A stretch of 64,000 nt of DNA from Girardinichthys multiradiatus (lineage: Eukaryota; Chordata; Actinopteri; Cyprinodontiformes; Goodeidae): NCBI RefSeq assembly GCF_021462225.1, contig NC_061806.1, positions 31,772,144-31,836,143 on the forward strand. The letters are read 5' to 3'. The position numbers and the translations under genes are program-made. This document shows, in pieces, positions 25,288 to 37,200 of the stretch; positions within the stretch are counted from its first letter, which is position 1, and every line of letters starts with the position of its first letter. A model generated the notes under the pieces. It saw nothing but the letters and a program-made list of their open reading frames with translations, searched no databases and was not told the DNA's origin.

Positions 25288-28200
25288 CATATATGTACAC
25301 AGTACAGACCAAAGGTTTGGACACACAACATTGAAAGAGTTTTCTTTATTTTCATGACTATGAATATTGTACCTTCACACCGAAGGCATCAAAACTATGA
25401 ATTAACACATGTGGAATTGTATACTGAACAAAAAAGTGTGAAACAACTGAAAATATGTCTGATATTCTAGGTTCTTCAAAGTAGCCACCTTTTGCTTTTA
25501 TTACTGCTCCGCACACTCTTGGCATTCTGTTGATGAGCTCCAAGAGGTAGTCACCTGAAATGGTTTTCCAACAGTCTTGAAGGAGTTCCCAGAGATTCTT
25601 AGCACTTGTTGGCTCTTTTGCCTTCACTCTGCGGTCCAGCTCACCCCAAACCATCTCGATTGGGTTCAGGTCCGGTGACTGTGGAGGCCAGGTCATCTGG
25701 CGCAGCATCCCATCACTCTCCTTCTTGGTCAAATAGCCCTTACACAGCCTGGAGGTGTGTTTGGGGTCATTGTCCGGTTGAAGGTCCAACTAAACGCAAA
25801 CCGGATGGAATAGCATGCCGCTGCAAGATGCTGTGGTAGCCATGCTAGTTCAGTATGACTTCAATTTTGAATAAATCCCCAACAGTGTTATCAGCAAAGC
25901 ACCCCCATACCATCACACCTCCTCCTCCATGCTTCACGGTGGGAACCAGGCATGTAGAGTCCATCCGTTCACATCTTCTGCACCGCACAAAGATCTCAAA
26001 CTTGGACTCATCAGATCAAAGCACAGATTCCCACTAGTCTAATGTCAATTCCTTGTGTTCTTTAGCCCTAACAAGTCTCTTCTTTGGATGTGGGCCCTCA
26101 TACCATCCTCATGGAGTCGGTTTATAACCGTTTGTGCAGACACATGCACATTTGTGGCCTGCTGGAAGTCATTTTGCAGGGCTTTGGCAGTGCTCCTCCT
26201 GTTCCTCCTTGCACAAAGACAGAGGTAGCGGTCCTGCTGCTGGGTTGTTGCCCTCCTACAGCCTCCTCCACGTCTCCTGGTGTACTGGGCTGTCTCCTGG
26301 TAGCGCCTCCAGGCTCTGGACACTACGCTGACAAACACAGCAAACCTTCTTGCCACAGCTCGCATTAATGTTCCATTCTGGATGAGCTCCACTACCTGAG
26401 CCACTTGTGTGGGTTGTAGAGTTCGTCTCATGCTACCACAAGTGTGAAAGCACCACCAACATTCAAAAGTGACCAAAACATCAGCCAGAAAGCATATGTA
26501 CTGAGAAGTGGTCTGTGGTCCCCACCTGCAGAACCACTCCTTTATTGAGCGTTTCTTGCTAATCGCCAAAGATTTCACCCTGTTGTCTAATCCATTTGCA
26601 CAACAACATGTGAAATTGATTGTCAATCAGTGTTGCTTCTTAAGTGGCTTTAAGAATAGGCCTGTAGTTCTGTAGTAACAGCTTGTTAAATTGCTCTTTT
26701 TCAATAGAGGTTTGATAATTGCTGTTTTCAGGGCCTCAGGGAAAACACCTGACAAAAGGGACGTGTTTATTATTTGTGTCAAATCAGATGTTATTACAGG
26801 CAAAGCTTTCTTAAGGAAAGCTGTGGGTAAAACATCGAGACAGGATCAACAAGAGCTTAGTTGCTGTACAATTTCTTCTAAGTTTTTGTAGTTTATTTGG
26901 TGAAATTGGGAATTTTTGTCAAAATCAGTTCTAGTTGGAGACAACATTGGTACTGGAGTTGATGTGGATGTGCTGACTGCCCCTCTGATCTTTTGTGTTT
27001 TTTCAGTAAAGAATTTAGCAAATTCATTGCAGGCCCCGGTAGAGTGGAGTTCAGATGCTACAGTTACAGGAGGGTTTGTTAACTTGTCGACCGTGGCAAA
27101 TAATGCACGAGCATTGTTTATGTTTTTGCTGATGATCTCAGAAAAGAAAGATTCCCTTGCATTTTTCAGTTGTAGATTATATCTGTATAGTCTCTCTTTA
27201 TAGATAATATAGTGAACCTGGAGTCCAGTCTTTCGCCACCCGCGTTCAGCTTTTCAACACTCCTTTTTTTCACTTCTGACTGGTGGAGCACTTCTCCACG
27301 GAGACATTTTCTTCCCAGAAACGACTCAATTTAATTGGAGCAAATGAATCACTGATATCCGAGATTTTAGAATGAAAGTTATCTACCAGCTCATCTACAG
27401 TGTGACAGGGCAAAGTGGAGGTAGAAGAGTAAATCTGGTTAAAGGTTTCAGCAGCACCATCCGTAAAGATGCGTTTTCTTATCATGTCTCTTTGGCAAAC
27501 TGAGTCATTGCAGATGATGCTTTCAAAAATAACAGAAAAGTGGTCAGATAGAGCAACATCAGTTACAGACACCTTGGAAATGTTTAGACCCTTAGTGATG
27601 ATCAAGTCCGAAATATGTCCCTGTTTGTGCGTTTGCTGTTTAACATGTTGAGTCAAACCAACATTTCTAAGAGTGTCACATAGATCTATTGCACTTCTGT
27701 CTTCAGGATTGTCCATGTGAAAGTCTCCCACAATAATTAAACAGTCATAATCAACACATATCACAGATGAAAGCTCATTGAAATCACTGATAAAGTTTGT
27801 TTTGGACTTAGGAGGCCTATAAATATTCAAGAACATGGTTAAGACCGGGCTCTTTACCTGGAGAGCCAAATATTCAAAAGAGTCAAAATTTCCCAGAAAT
27901 ACTTTTTTACACTTTAGTAAATCTTTAAACAAAGTGGCCACCCCTCCACCTTTTCTTTGTTGTCTGCTCTCACAAAGAAAATTGTAGTTCGGAGGCGTCG
28001 ACTATCAGAATGGGAGCTTCAGTAAATTAATGTAACCATGTTTCTGTTAAAAACATAACATCAAGATCGTGGTCAGTAATGAAGTCATTGATTAAAAATG
28101 ATTTTCCTGACAGATCTAATGTTCAATAAAGCCAGTTTATATGACTTAGTTGCTGATATTAACTCTGTGTCTGGTTGTACCTGACACTTTATGGCTTTTG

Positions 28201-31200
28201 TTGATTGTTTATTATTGTCTCTTATCCTTTTGGCTTTGTTCTTTCTGTCACGTATAAGCACAGAGATTTTACAACTAGCTCCTATTAGGGGCCCAGGTTT
28301 TTCCTGGGCATGCTCATTTCTGATAGAGTTACCACTGGGACCCAGACTGTATCACAGAGAAGTGATTTTAAGGTCCCGATTAGGAGGAGATAGATTAGGA
28401 GGTGGTGGAGCTCTGCGGCATTTGGAAGATGTTGGTTTAGTAGCAGGGTCTCGGCCACGGGGGTGTTGAATGGAGATGTCAGAGCCATTTGGGTCCTGAT
28501 TTTCAGAGCTCCATTCATGTTATCAGAATCCAGTAAAGCAAAAAGCGGGCTCAGTGGGGAGATGGGAGAGTTCTGTGCGGTCTGGGTCGGGGTCTGGGGT
28601 GAGGGGGGTTTACCGGGGGTGTCGGTCTGGGTCTGGGTTTGGGGGGTATAATGGGGGGGTCCACTTCTCCTATGGAGACCTCTCTTTCTCAGCCAACTGG
28701 CCGATTGTTTCTGCTGGAGCTGTTGGTGCCTGTGTTATTGTTGTTGATACTCCATGTTCTCTGCTGAAGGTCGATTATTTACTGAATAGAAGAGATTAGA
28801 TGTGAGACGTCTGGCTCCTGGCTTGTTCAAACAGAAACCATCTTGCTTAAAGAGTTGTCTTTTTTCCCAAAAAATTAATTAAAGTTGTCGATGAAGTTCA
28901 CAGGTATGGTGGTACATTTTTTTCAAACAATTATTAATCATCAGGAGTCTCAAAAAAACCTAATCTCCACAGAAAATCAGTGCAAAGGGTCTGCTGAGAA
29001 ACACCTTGATATTGAGACCTCCAACAATATTCAGAAGACGAGTGAAATCCTCCTTCAGTCCTGACTTTCTCTTAGCCACGTCATCCATGGCTCCATAGTG
29101 TATAATAAGGTTTTCTAGAGACGGGCGCTTTTCTGTGATTGCAAGAATATTCTCTGAGATATCAGAGACCACGTTACTGGTACCAATCATAACTTCTGTG
29201 TGTTTCTTGTTGCAGAAGTTGTTAATCTGATCTACAGCTGTGTTGCCCACTATTAGGGTTCTTGGTCCGGTGGGGCGCTTTTTCTCTGGCAGCTCAGGAG
29301 AAGACTGTTTAGAATGAAGGTTGTTCTCAAACCTTTTATTGTTCTCAGAAGATGGATAGTTTTCCTAATTTTCGTTCTGTTGTGGGGCAAATGTGTTCTG
29401 GAGGGGAATTCCATTATTTCCAGCTGTCTCACTCCTATCAGTTGTTGTGACAGCAGTTCGCTGTCGAAGTCTCCTTTTCCCAGGGAAAACGGGGGCATTT
29501 CTCTGTAATTCTGGCCATTCTAATTTATTGCCGGCTGAGTTGTTGAGCTGGCTGTCACTGTTTGGGATCACAGGCAGAGTTGAATCATCGTTGTACCCCA
29601 TATTCACCTCCACATTCACTTCTAGTCGATGGATTTTCATCTCCAAAACAGCCAATTTCTGTAAAGGTTTCTCGAAGTCCTCTGTGGTGAAGGGAGGCAT
29701 ATTGTGCTGATTAGCTGGCGTCAACTTGTCCTGCTTTCGAGTTCGATTATAAAAACATCAAAATCCTTTAAAAAAATAATAATAATAATAATCCTTGGGA
29801 GTCGCTGGTAAATGTAGTTTTAATCCAATATTTCCGTAATTTTGGCAAAGAGATAAAAAGTTAGGAGTAAAAGAATGTAAGCAAGCAGGGAGCTTAGGAG
29901 AAAAGTGTCTGAGCAGGCAGAGAGAAACATCGCTTTGAGTGTCTCATTGCTGAAAAGCGCTATATAAATAAACTTACCTTACCTTACCTTACAAATGGGG
30001 GTTGTGCTTACAGCCCAACACCGTGCAGGACGCTTGGCATTTGCCAGAGAACACCAAGATTGGCAAATTTGCCACTGGCGCCCTCTGCTCTTCACAGATG
30101 AAACCAGGTTCACACTGAGCACACATGACAGACGTGATAGATTATGTAGACACTGTGCAGAGCAATCTGCTGCCTGCAACATCCTTCAGCATGACCGGTT
30201 TGGCAGTGGATCAGTAATGGTGTGGGGTGACATTTCTTTGGAGGGCCGCATGGCCCTCCATGTCCTCGCCAGAGGTAGCCTGACTGCCATTTGGTACCGA
30301 GATGAGATCCTCAGACCCCTTGTGAGATCATATGCTGGTGCGGTTGGCCCTGGGTTCCTCCTAACGTAGGATAATGCAAGACCTCATGTGGCTGGAGTGT
30401 GTCAGCAGTTCCTGCGAGATTAAGACATTGAAGCTATGGACTGGCCCTCCAGTTTCCCAGAGCTGAATCTGCACATCTGGGACATCATGTCTCGCTCCAT
30501 CCACCAACGTCAAGTTGCACCACAAACTGCCCAGGAGTTAGCGGATGCTTTAGTCCAGGTCTAGGAGGAGATCCCTCAGGAGACCATCCGCCGTCTCATC
30601 AGGAGCATGCCCAGGCGATGTACGGAGGTCATAGAGGCACGTGGAGGCCACACACAATACTGAGCATATTTTGACTTGTTTTAAGGACATTACATCAAAC
30701 TTGGATCAGCCTGTAGTGTGTTTTTCCACTTTCATTTTGTGTGTGACTCCAAATCCAGGCGTCCATTGGTTAATAAATTGTATTTCCATTGATGATTTTT
30801 GTGTGATTTTGTTGTCAGCACATTCGATTTTGTACAGAACAAAGTATTCAATGAGAACATTTCATTCCTTCAGATCTAGGATGTGTTATTTGAGTGTTCC
30901 CTTTATTTTTTTGAGCAGTGTAAATAGGACAAACATATTATGATATATATATATATATTGTCCTTTTGAGTTTTTGAATCTTTCAAACATAGAGGTTTAT
31001 AACATCTATTATTGAAGATATTGTTTCAGTGTTTTAAGGAATGGAGAAAAGCATAATGTTTATGGTTTGTTTCACTGATAGCCTGGTTACAAAGTTCAAT
31101 ACAATCCAATTTTTAATGCAACTGCAATAGAGAGAATTTGGAATGTGATGTCATTCCCAGATCTAAGTTTTATCTTCTGGGGTTATTATGATGCACCATA

Positions 31201-34200
31201 TACTCCATAATATTTTTCACTTTTGCAATCTTATTTTGTAATTATAGAAAAACAAGTTGCAAAATTTCATGGATTAAGGGTCTGTGTAGTGTTGAGACCA
31301 TTTCTTAGCTGAAAATATTTTACTCATTGTTTTCATGCCAAAACTTAAAGTGAACTCTGTGTAAATTATCCATGGAATATTTTCTGATACTTTCTTTAAA
31401 GGATTTATAATAAACTTCTTAAATCCTTTCAGCTTCTTTTGGGTTACTCTCATTTCGCCAAACTTGCAATAACAGTTTTCAAAAGCCGCACTACTGAGGA
31501 TTTAAAGCTTATCTTTGCATTAAAGATAAAAAGCCTAGTGATTAAAGGGTTGCTGAGGTTAAAGTCTTTATGATGGCATAGTCACCTTGCTGGGCTCAAC
31601 TTTAACAGCACTTTTGATGCAAAGGAATTCCATTTCATTCCTGCCACAGCACAAACACTTCAGATCAAACTCTTAATCAACAGTTTTATGAGTAGATTAT
31701 ACCTTGGTCAAACAGCAGATAGAAGGTATCCACTTAATGTTAGAAAAGCTTAGTTATTTTAAATGGATTTTCAGTACAACAGGTTTAAAAACAGTAGACA
31801 TGGGCAAAGGCTTACACAACAAGGAAGGTTTGGATAGACTTAAAGTACCCTAGTTCAGCCAGCCAGGAGTTTTACACAGTTCAGTTTGAAAGCGTCAAAC
31901 TTATTTTAGCTTTTGCATTAAATGAGATGTTAAATAGCATTTTAGGGACAAATGATGAAAAAAGACAGTTCAGTAGATGGAAGTGTCACTCTGTTTCTCC
32001 TTTACGTCTTTCCCAGCTGACAGCCTGTCAGGTCGTACCTTGTTTTTTCTGCAGGCTGTATTGTGGAGGTGATTTAATTCGAAATAATGGCTCTCTGTCA
32101 AGGAAACTACAGAGGGGCCGTTATTTTTTGTTTCACTGCATGTTCTGTTTTTTTATTTATTAAGCTTACTTGTTTTTTAAAAAAAAATTTCCACAGCGTA
32201 ACATATTTATAAAAAAGTGGAAAGTCAGTACATTGATTTTTCTTTATGAAGATATGTTCCTGGCTGCAGCCACATGGCTTATGTTACCTCACTACAGTAG
32301 ATAGACTGCATGATTAGTATAGGTGCATTTCAAATGTATTCTAGACAGATGCTTGTGTAAAAAATTAATGGGTTAAAGTTCATTGTCCAATCACACTTTT
32401 TTTTAGATTTGGCTGACTTTAGATTTTTAGATAATACTATTCACAAACTTTGAGCAATCTGTGTTATTTAGATCAGACCTATGTAGTGGAGGTGAGTCAC
32501 TGCAGCCAACAGGATGACATCACTTCCTTATTTCACTGCAGGACAGCTCTCTCTGTCGTTTTCTGGTCTGACCGTTCATCTGATAAATGGATTACTATGA
32601 CTTTTTGGCTCTCACCTTTGTTGGGCAAAATCCTTGTTGTTGCATCATTTTTGTGCATTAGTGTTTACCTAACAGATGCTGTCTTAGCATGGTGGACTGC
32701 TGACTGGACACATGATGTCATAGTAACATTACAGAGCCAGCATGGAGAGGATCACACTTTCATACAAGCATAAAGCTTTGCACATCATTACACAGCTTTC
32801 AACTTATATCTGTGATGAATATTAGCACTTGCAAACAAATAAAGAACATGAATCGATAGAACAGAATTAGTCCGTTTTTTTTTTTTTTTGTAATTAGTAG
32901 GAAAACATGTAGGTATTATGTACATTAAAAAAGAACTTCAGAACATTATAATTACAATAATTACAGTAATGTGCAGATTTATATATATATATATATTCTG
33001 ATTTTTGCCTCCCTTTGGTTACCTGATTCAAATTTTTCTTTGTTTAAAGATTCTATCATGATTGTCTCCCACAAAATGTGAAAACAAAAAACTATAAATT
33101 CACAATTGCATGTTTTGTTATTAATCAATTTATACAAGCAAGCAGGCAAGAGATACTTTTATAAAACCATACAATTTTTTAAAAAGTATCTAAAATGTTA
33201 CACTGCTATTTTGTGGAAGAAACAAAAATTCTACAAAGTGATCAAAAGGATCCTTCAAATTCATTGCTTAGCTGTTTTGGAACCACACACTGCTACTATT
33301 CTACTTGCAACCACAAAAAACCTTTCATTATCTTGTACTTTTGTCTTGATTTTTCTTTTTGCTGGCATTTTTCTCACATCTAGTTTTCTGTGTGAAACAA
33401 AAACATAATCTCAAAGGTTGCTACAGAAATCATTACGCTACAACACCACCATCTGATGGCCAGGACAAGCAATTGCAACTTTCTGATGATAATTTTTTTC
33501 TCTAAAGCAATTTAATTCCTGAAAATTAACACAACAAAAAAGAATAAACATATTTATATATTTCATTTTGATATAATAATCAGATTTCATTATGATATAA
33601 TAATCAGGTTTCACTGCAGCAGGGTTTGCAGATCTGCAGCAGTGAAGTTGTTGACATAAGAGGTTCTATTATACTCTTCAGTGAGGCTTCAGTTTCTTTG
33701 TTTTAATATGTGTTTGTGTAAGCAATGGGAGTGCATATTTGCATATATGTGTGTCTTTTGCACTGACATGTCTTTAAACCAAAAGCAGGCGTGCAGGTAT
33801 TGAAGTGTGTGCTAGAATTTGTTCTCTTTTTATCTTTTTGCCACAGCACAGCCACTTGTAAGGGTTTTCTCAGCCTATTTTAAGCACAGCAAGGACACAT
33901 AATCATTAGCTTTCCCAGCTTTTTTTTTTTTTTTTTTCCAGAGAACACCGACAGATGATACAAGTAAACGAAGAAGAAAGTCCTTTTCAGATTAGAATAG
34001 CACTACAGAGTAAATGGAGAAATGTAAATTTTATTTGTTGTTGAGGGGGTTAATCAGACATTACCTTATGATTTCTGGCCATTATTATTATTTTGTCTCA
34101 GCAGGTGTTTTATATTGTCAATTTCAAAGACTGACCATTCAAAGCATTTCACTAAAAAAAGTTCAACTTGAAACCTTTAACAAAATGAGGTGCTGAAGAA

Positions 34201-37200
34201 ACAAGGAATATTTTTTCCCATAATAAAACTCACTAAACACATAGGTTTCAGAAGGAATAATAGCACAAAAACAGAAACCCTTACGGAGAACTTTTATGTT
34301 ACAGATTGCCTCTTAGTTGACAGATTTTAGTAGTATTTGGTATTTTATCCAGATGCATTTTTATGTAGTTATCAATAAAAATTAGACCTTATGTTTAAGG
34401 ACAAAAGTATAAATGTTTCAATTGGACTGAAGTGGTTCAGAAATATGTGCATTCATAGTTCATCACCGTTCAGTGGTCTTTGAATGCTGAATGTGGCAAG
34501 GCAACTTGTTCAGCGTTTGGGGGTTATGACACAGTTCAAACTCCCCAATGTGTCATCAATAGTTTTTTACCCAACAAGATTGTGAGGGCTATCTGTGAGT
34601 TTTAAGAACTGAGGAACTCTCAAAGTTATAATATAGGTTTTAGGACTTTTACTCTCCTCGCTTTTGCACCACAAACTGAAATACTGAGGTCATAATCATT
34701 ATGCTGAGAGTGTAAATAAAAAATCATGCTTTTGTTTATGCATAAAATTCTGGCTTAATAATCAGCAGGTTTCACTCTGTTTTCAGAAGCTAATTGTATA
34801 AATTGTTTATATCATAATTAATTTTATTGATGATAGTATTTTTTGTTGTTGTCAACCCCCTATTTTACAGCTGTTTCATAAATGGTCCTCCTTACACTAG
34901 GAAAGTTGCTGCTCTTGAAGACCATAACAGTCCATAAAATAGTCAAACTATAGTTGGTTCTTGTGGTAAGAGTAAAATCGGGGGGGCTTTCTAAAAGTAA
35001 GTTAAAAAAAATCTAAACAGCTACTTGCAGTTTAAAATAACTTTTTAATATGACCTTATGCTCTTTTTATGATAAAAAGTATAACTAGGTTACAATAAAA
35101 TGCATATAAACATATTGTACACTGTATAAGGACGATGATCTTTTTTTTTTCACTGTCTGTTACTAAACCCAAATGCAGCCTGGTTCCATTAAATTACCAG
35201 AGGGTATTTCTATTTTCTAAAAAACAGAATGTTTGGGTATCCTTCGACAATCTTTCTATAATAGTTTACTGGGACTGTGGCCCATTCCTCCTGACAGAGG
35301 TGGTGTAGCTGAGTCCAGTTTATAGGCCTCCTTGCTCCAATCATTTCAGCTCTGACGGCAGATTATTTTTATAGGATTGAGATCAGGGCTTGTGATGGCC
35401 ACTCCTAAAAACTGAAGTTGTTGCCCCTAATCTACTTTGTAACTAACTTGGCTATATGCGTACAGTTAGAATTTGAAAGACCCATTTGTGCCCAAGATTT
35501 TACTTCCTTGCTGATTTCATGAGATGTTGCTTCAAAATTTTCACAAATGTTATTTTCCTCTTAATGCTGTTATTTGTGAAGGTTACAGTACCAGTCCGTC
35601 CTGCAGTAAAATGATCATGCAACGTGATGGTCCCACCCACTTACTTCACAGTTGTGATAGTGTTCTCTGGCTTGCAAGATTCCCTCAAAGGAGGACCTTC
35701 GTTGCATTTAGAGGAAAAATGTGGCCCCTTCGAATGAAACAATGGTCAATGTGGACAAACACAATTTTATTTTTATCAGACAAAAGGACATATCTCACAA
35801 AACTTAGGATTTTGTCCCAGAATGCATTAGCAAACTGACATTTCTATTTTTATGTTGGCTTTGGAGTGATGGCTTTTTCCTTGCTGAATGGCCCAACAGG
35901 CCATATTGTTACAGGACACTTTCCAATGTGGATAAATACACTCTCTTGTTACCTTCAGCCACCATCTTCACGAGCTCTTATGCACATTTAAAAACAAAAC
36001 ATGTTCATCTCTGCAACAAGGATCTGTGTCGGATAGATAAACAGTATGATGACTAAATATTCCACTGTTTTAATTTTTTTTATTGTTGTTTGAACAGTTA
36101 AACATGGCACCCTCAGGCATCTGGAAATTGTACCCAAGGATGAACCATGATTCTATTCCTGATATCTTGTCTAATGTATTTTCATTTTTCCATGATTTCT
36201 CAAAAGGTAACAGTGTCTTTGTGGTGTTGCCGTTAAATACATCCACAGATGTGCCTTCAAATGACTTAAATCTTATAAACTGACAGTTTTTAGAAAGCCA
36301 TGTCATCACCTTATGGTTATTCTTAAAGTGTTTAAAGGGATAGTAATCCCACTGTACACATGTCAAAGAATTAGAAAAATCGGCAAAAAAAATTTGCCCC
36401 TCTCTTTTCCCTCTCTTTTTTATTAAATACAAGTAATTTGGTAATCCTAACTGGCTTAAAAGAGAAAATATTTAGTTTTAGTTAGTTTTAACTGCATGTG
36501 TCTGCTTGTTTTTGTTTATTCAGGTCTCAGTCTGGTGGTGGGTTTGGTTTTATATATTTCAAGTATTAATGACGAGGTGATGAATCGACCCAGAGAGCCA
36601 GAGCAGTTCTTTCACTATCACTATGGTTGGTCCTTTGCCTTTGCCGCCTCCTCCTTCCTGCTCAAAGAGGTAATTCGCGCAAAACACATGTACACACATA
36701 CACACAAACATATATCATGCACATACAGTAACAAAGTTATTTAATTGGTATTCCTGCATGTTGCTAAACAAGGGCAGGAGCATTTGAGAGAAATTCCCTG
36801 GATGCATCCATTTTTTTGTCTGCACAAACTGCAGCTACAGCGCACTTCTGGAAGATTTCAGTGAAAACACAAGTCTTTTTTAGCCAGTTAATTAACACAA
36901 ATTTGTGAAGATTGTTAGGATTTGTAAAGTCAGTACGCAGAGACCCACACATAGATTGCATAGAATTTGGCTGTCAAACCTGCAGTTAAGATAAACACAG
37001 TTTGTGTGTATTCAAGAAGCGACACACAATCGCACACAATAGACATATTCAGCCAAGCACACGTTTAAAATTGCCTGCGTAGGAGCTCGTCATTCTCCTC
37101 ACATCAATATTCATAAATGTTAATAGCTCGAATACTTGAGGGCAGAAGCTCTGTCGCAGCACTTTATATGCATCAGAAAATTCCTCGCTGGCAGAGGCAG

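Larger units (their letters stand above)
26649..29935 (-). mobile_element. L2-type LINE, 5' part through endonuclease into early RT (inverted segment)
   Basis: Read on the minus strand this is the 5' two thirds of a LINE: leader (29930-29730), a degraded ORF1 (29724-28960), the start of ORF2 near 28140 ('[18 protein letters not shown]'), the endonuclease and the first motifs of the RT region near 26650-26800 ('[16 protein letters not shown]'). The palm of the RT is absent. It directly abuts a short LINE 3' tail in + orientation at 29936. It is antisense to CACNG7 in intron 3. Confidence 0.85.
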
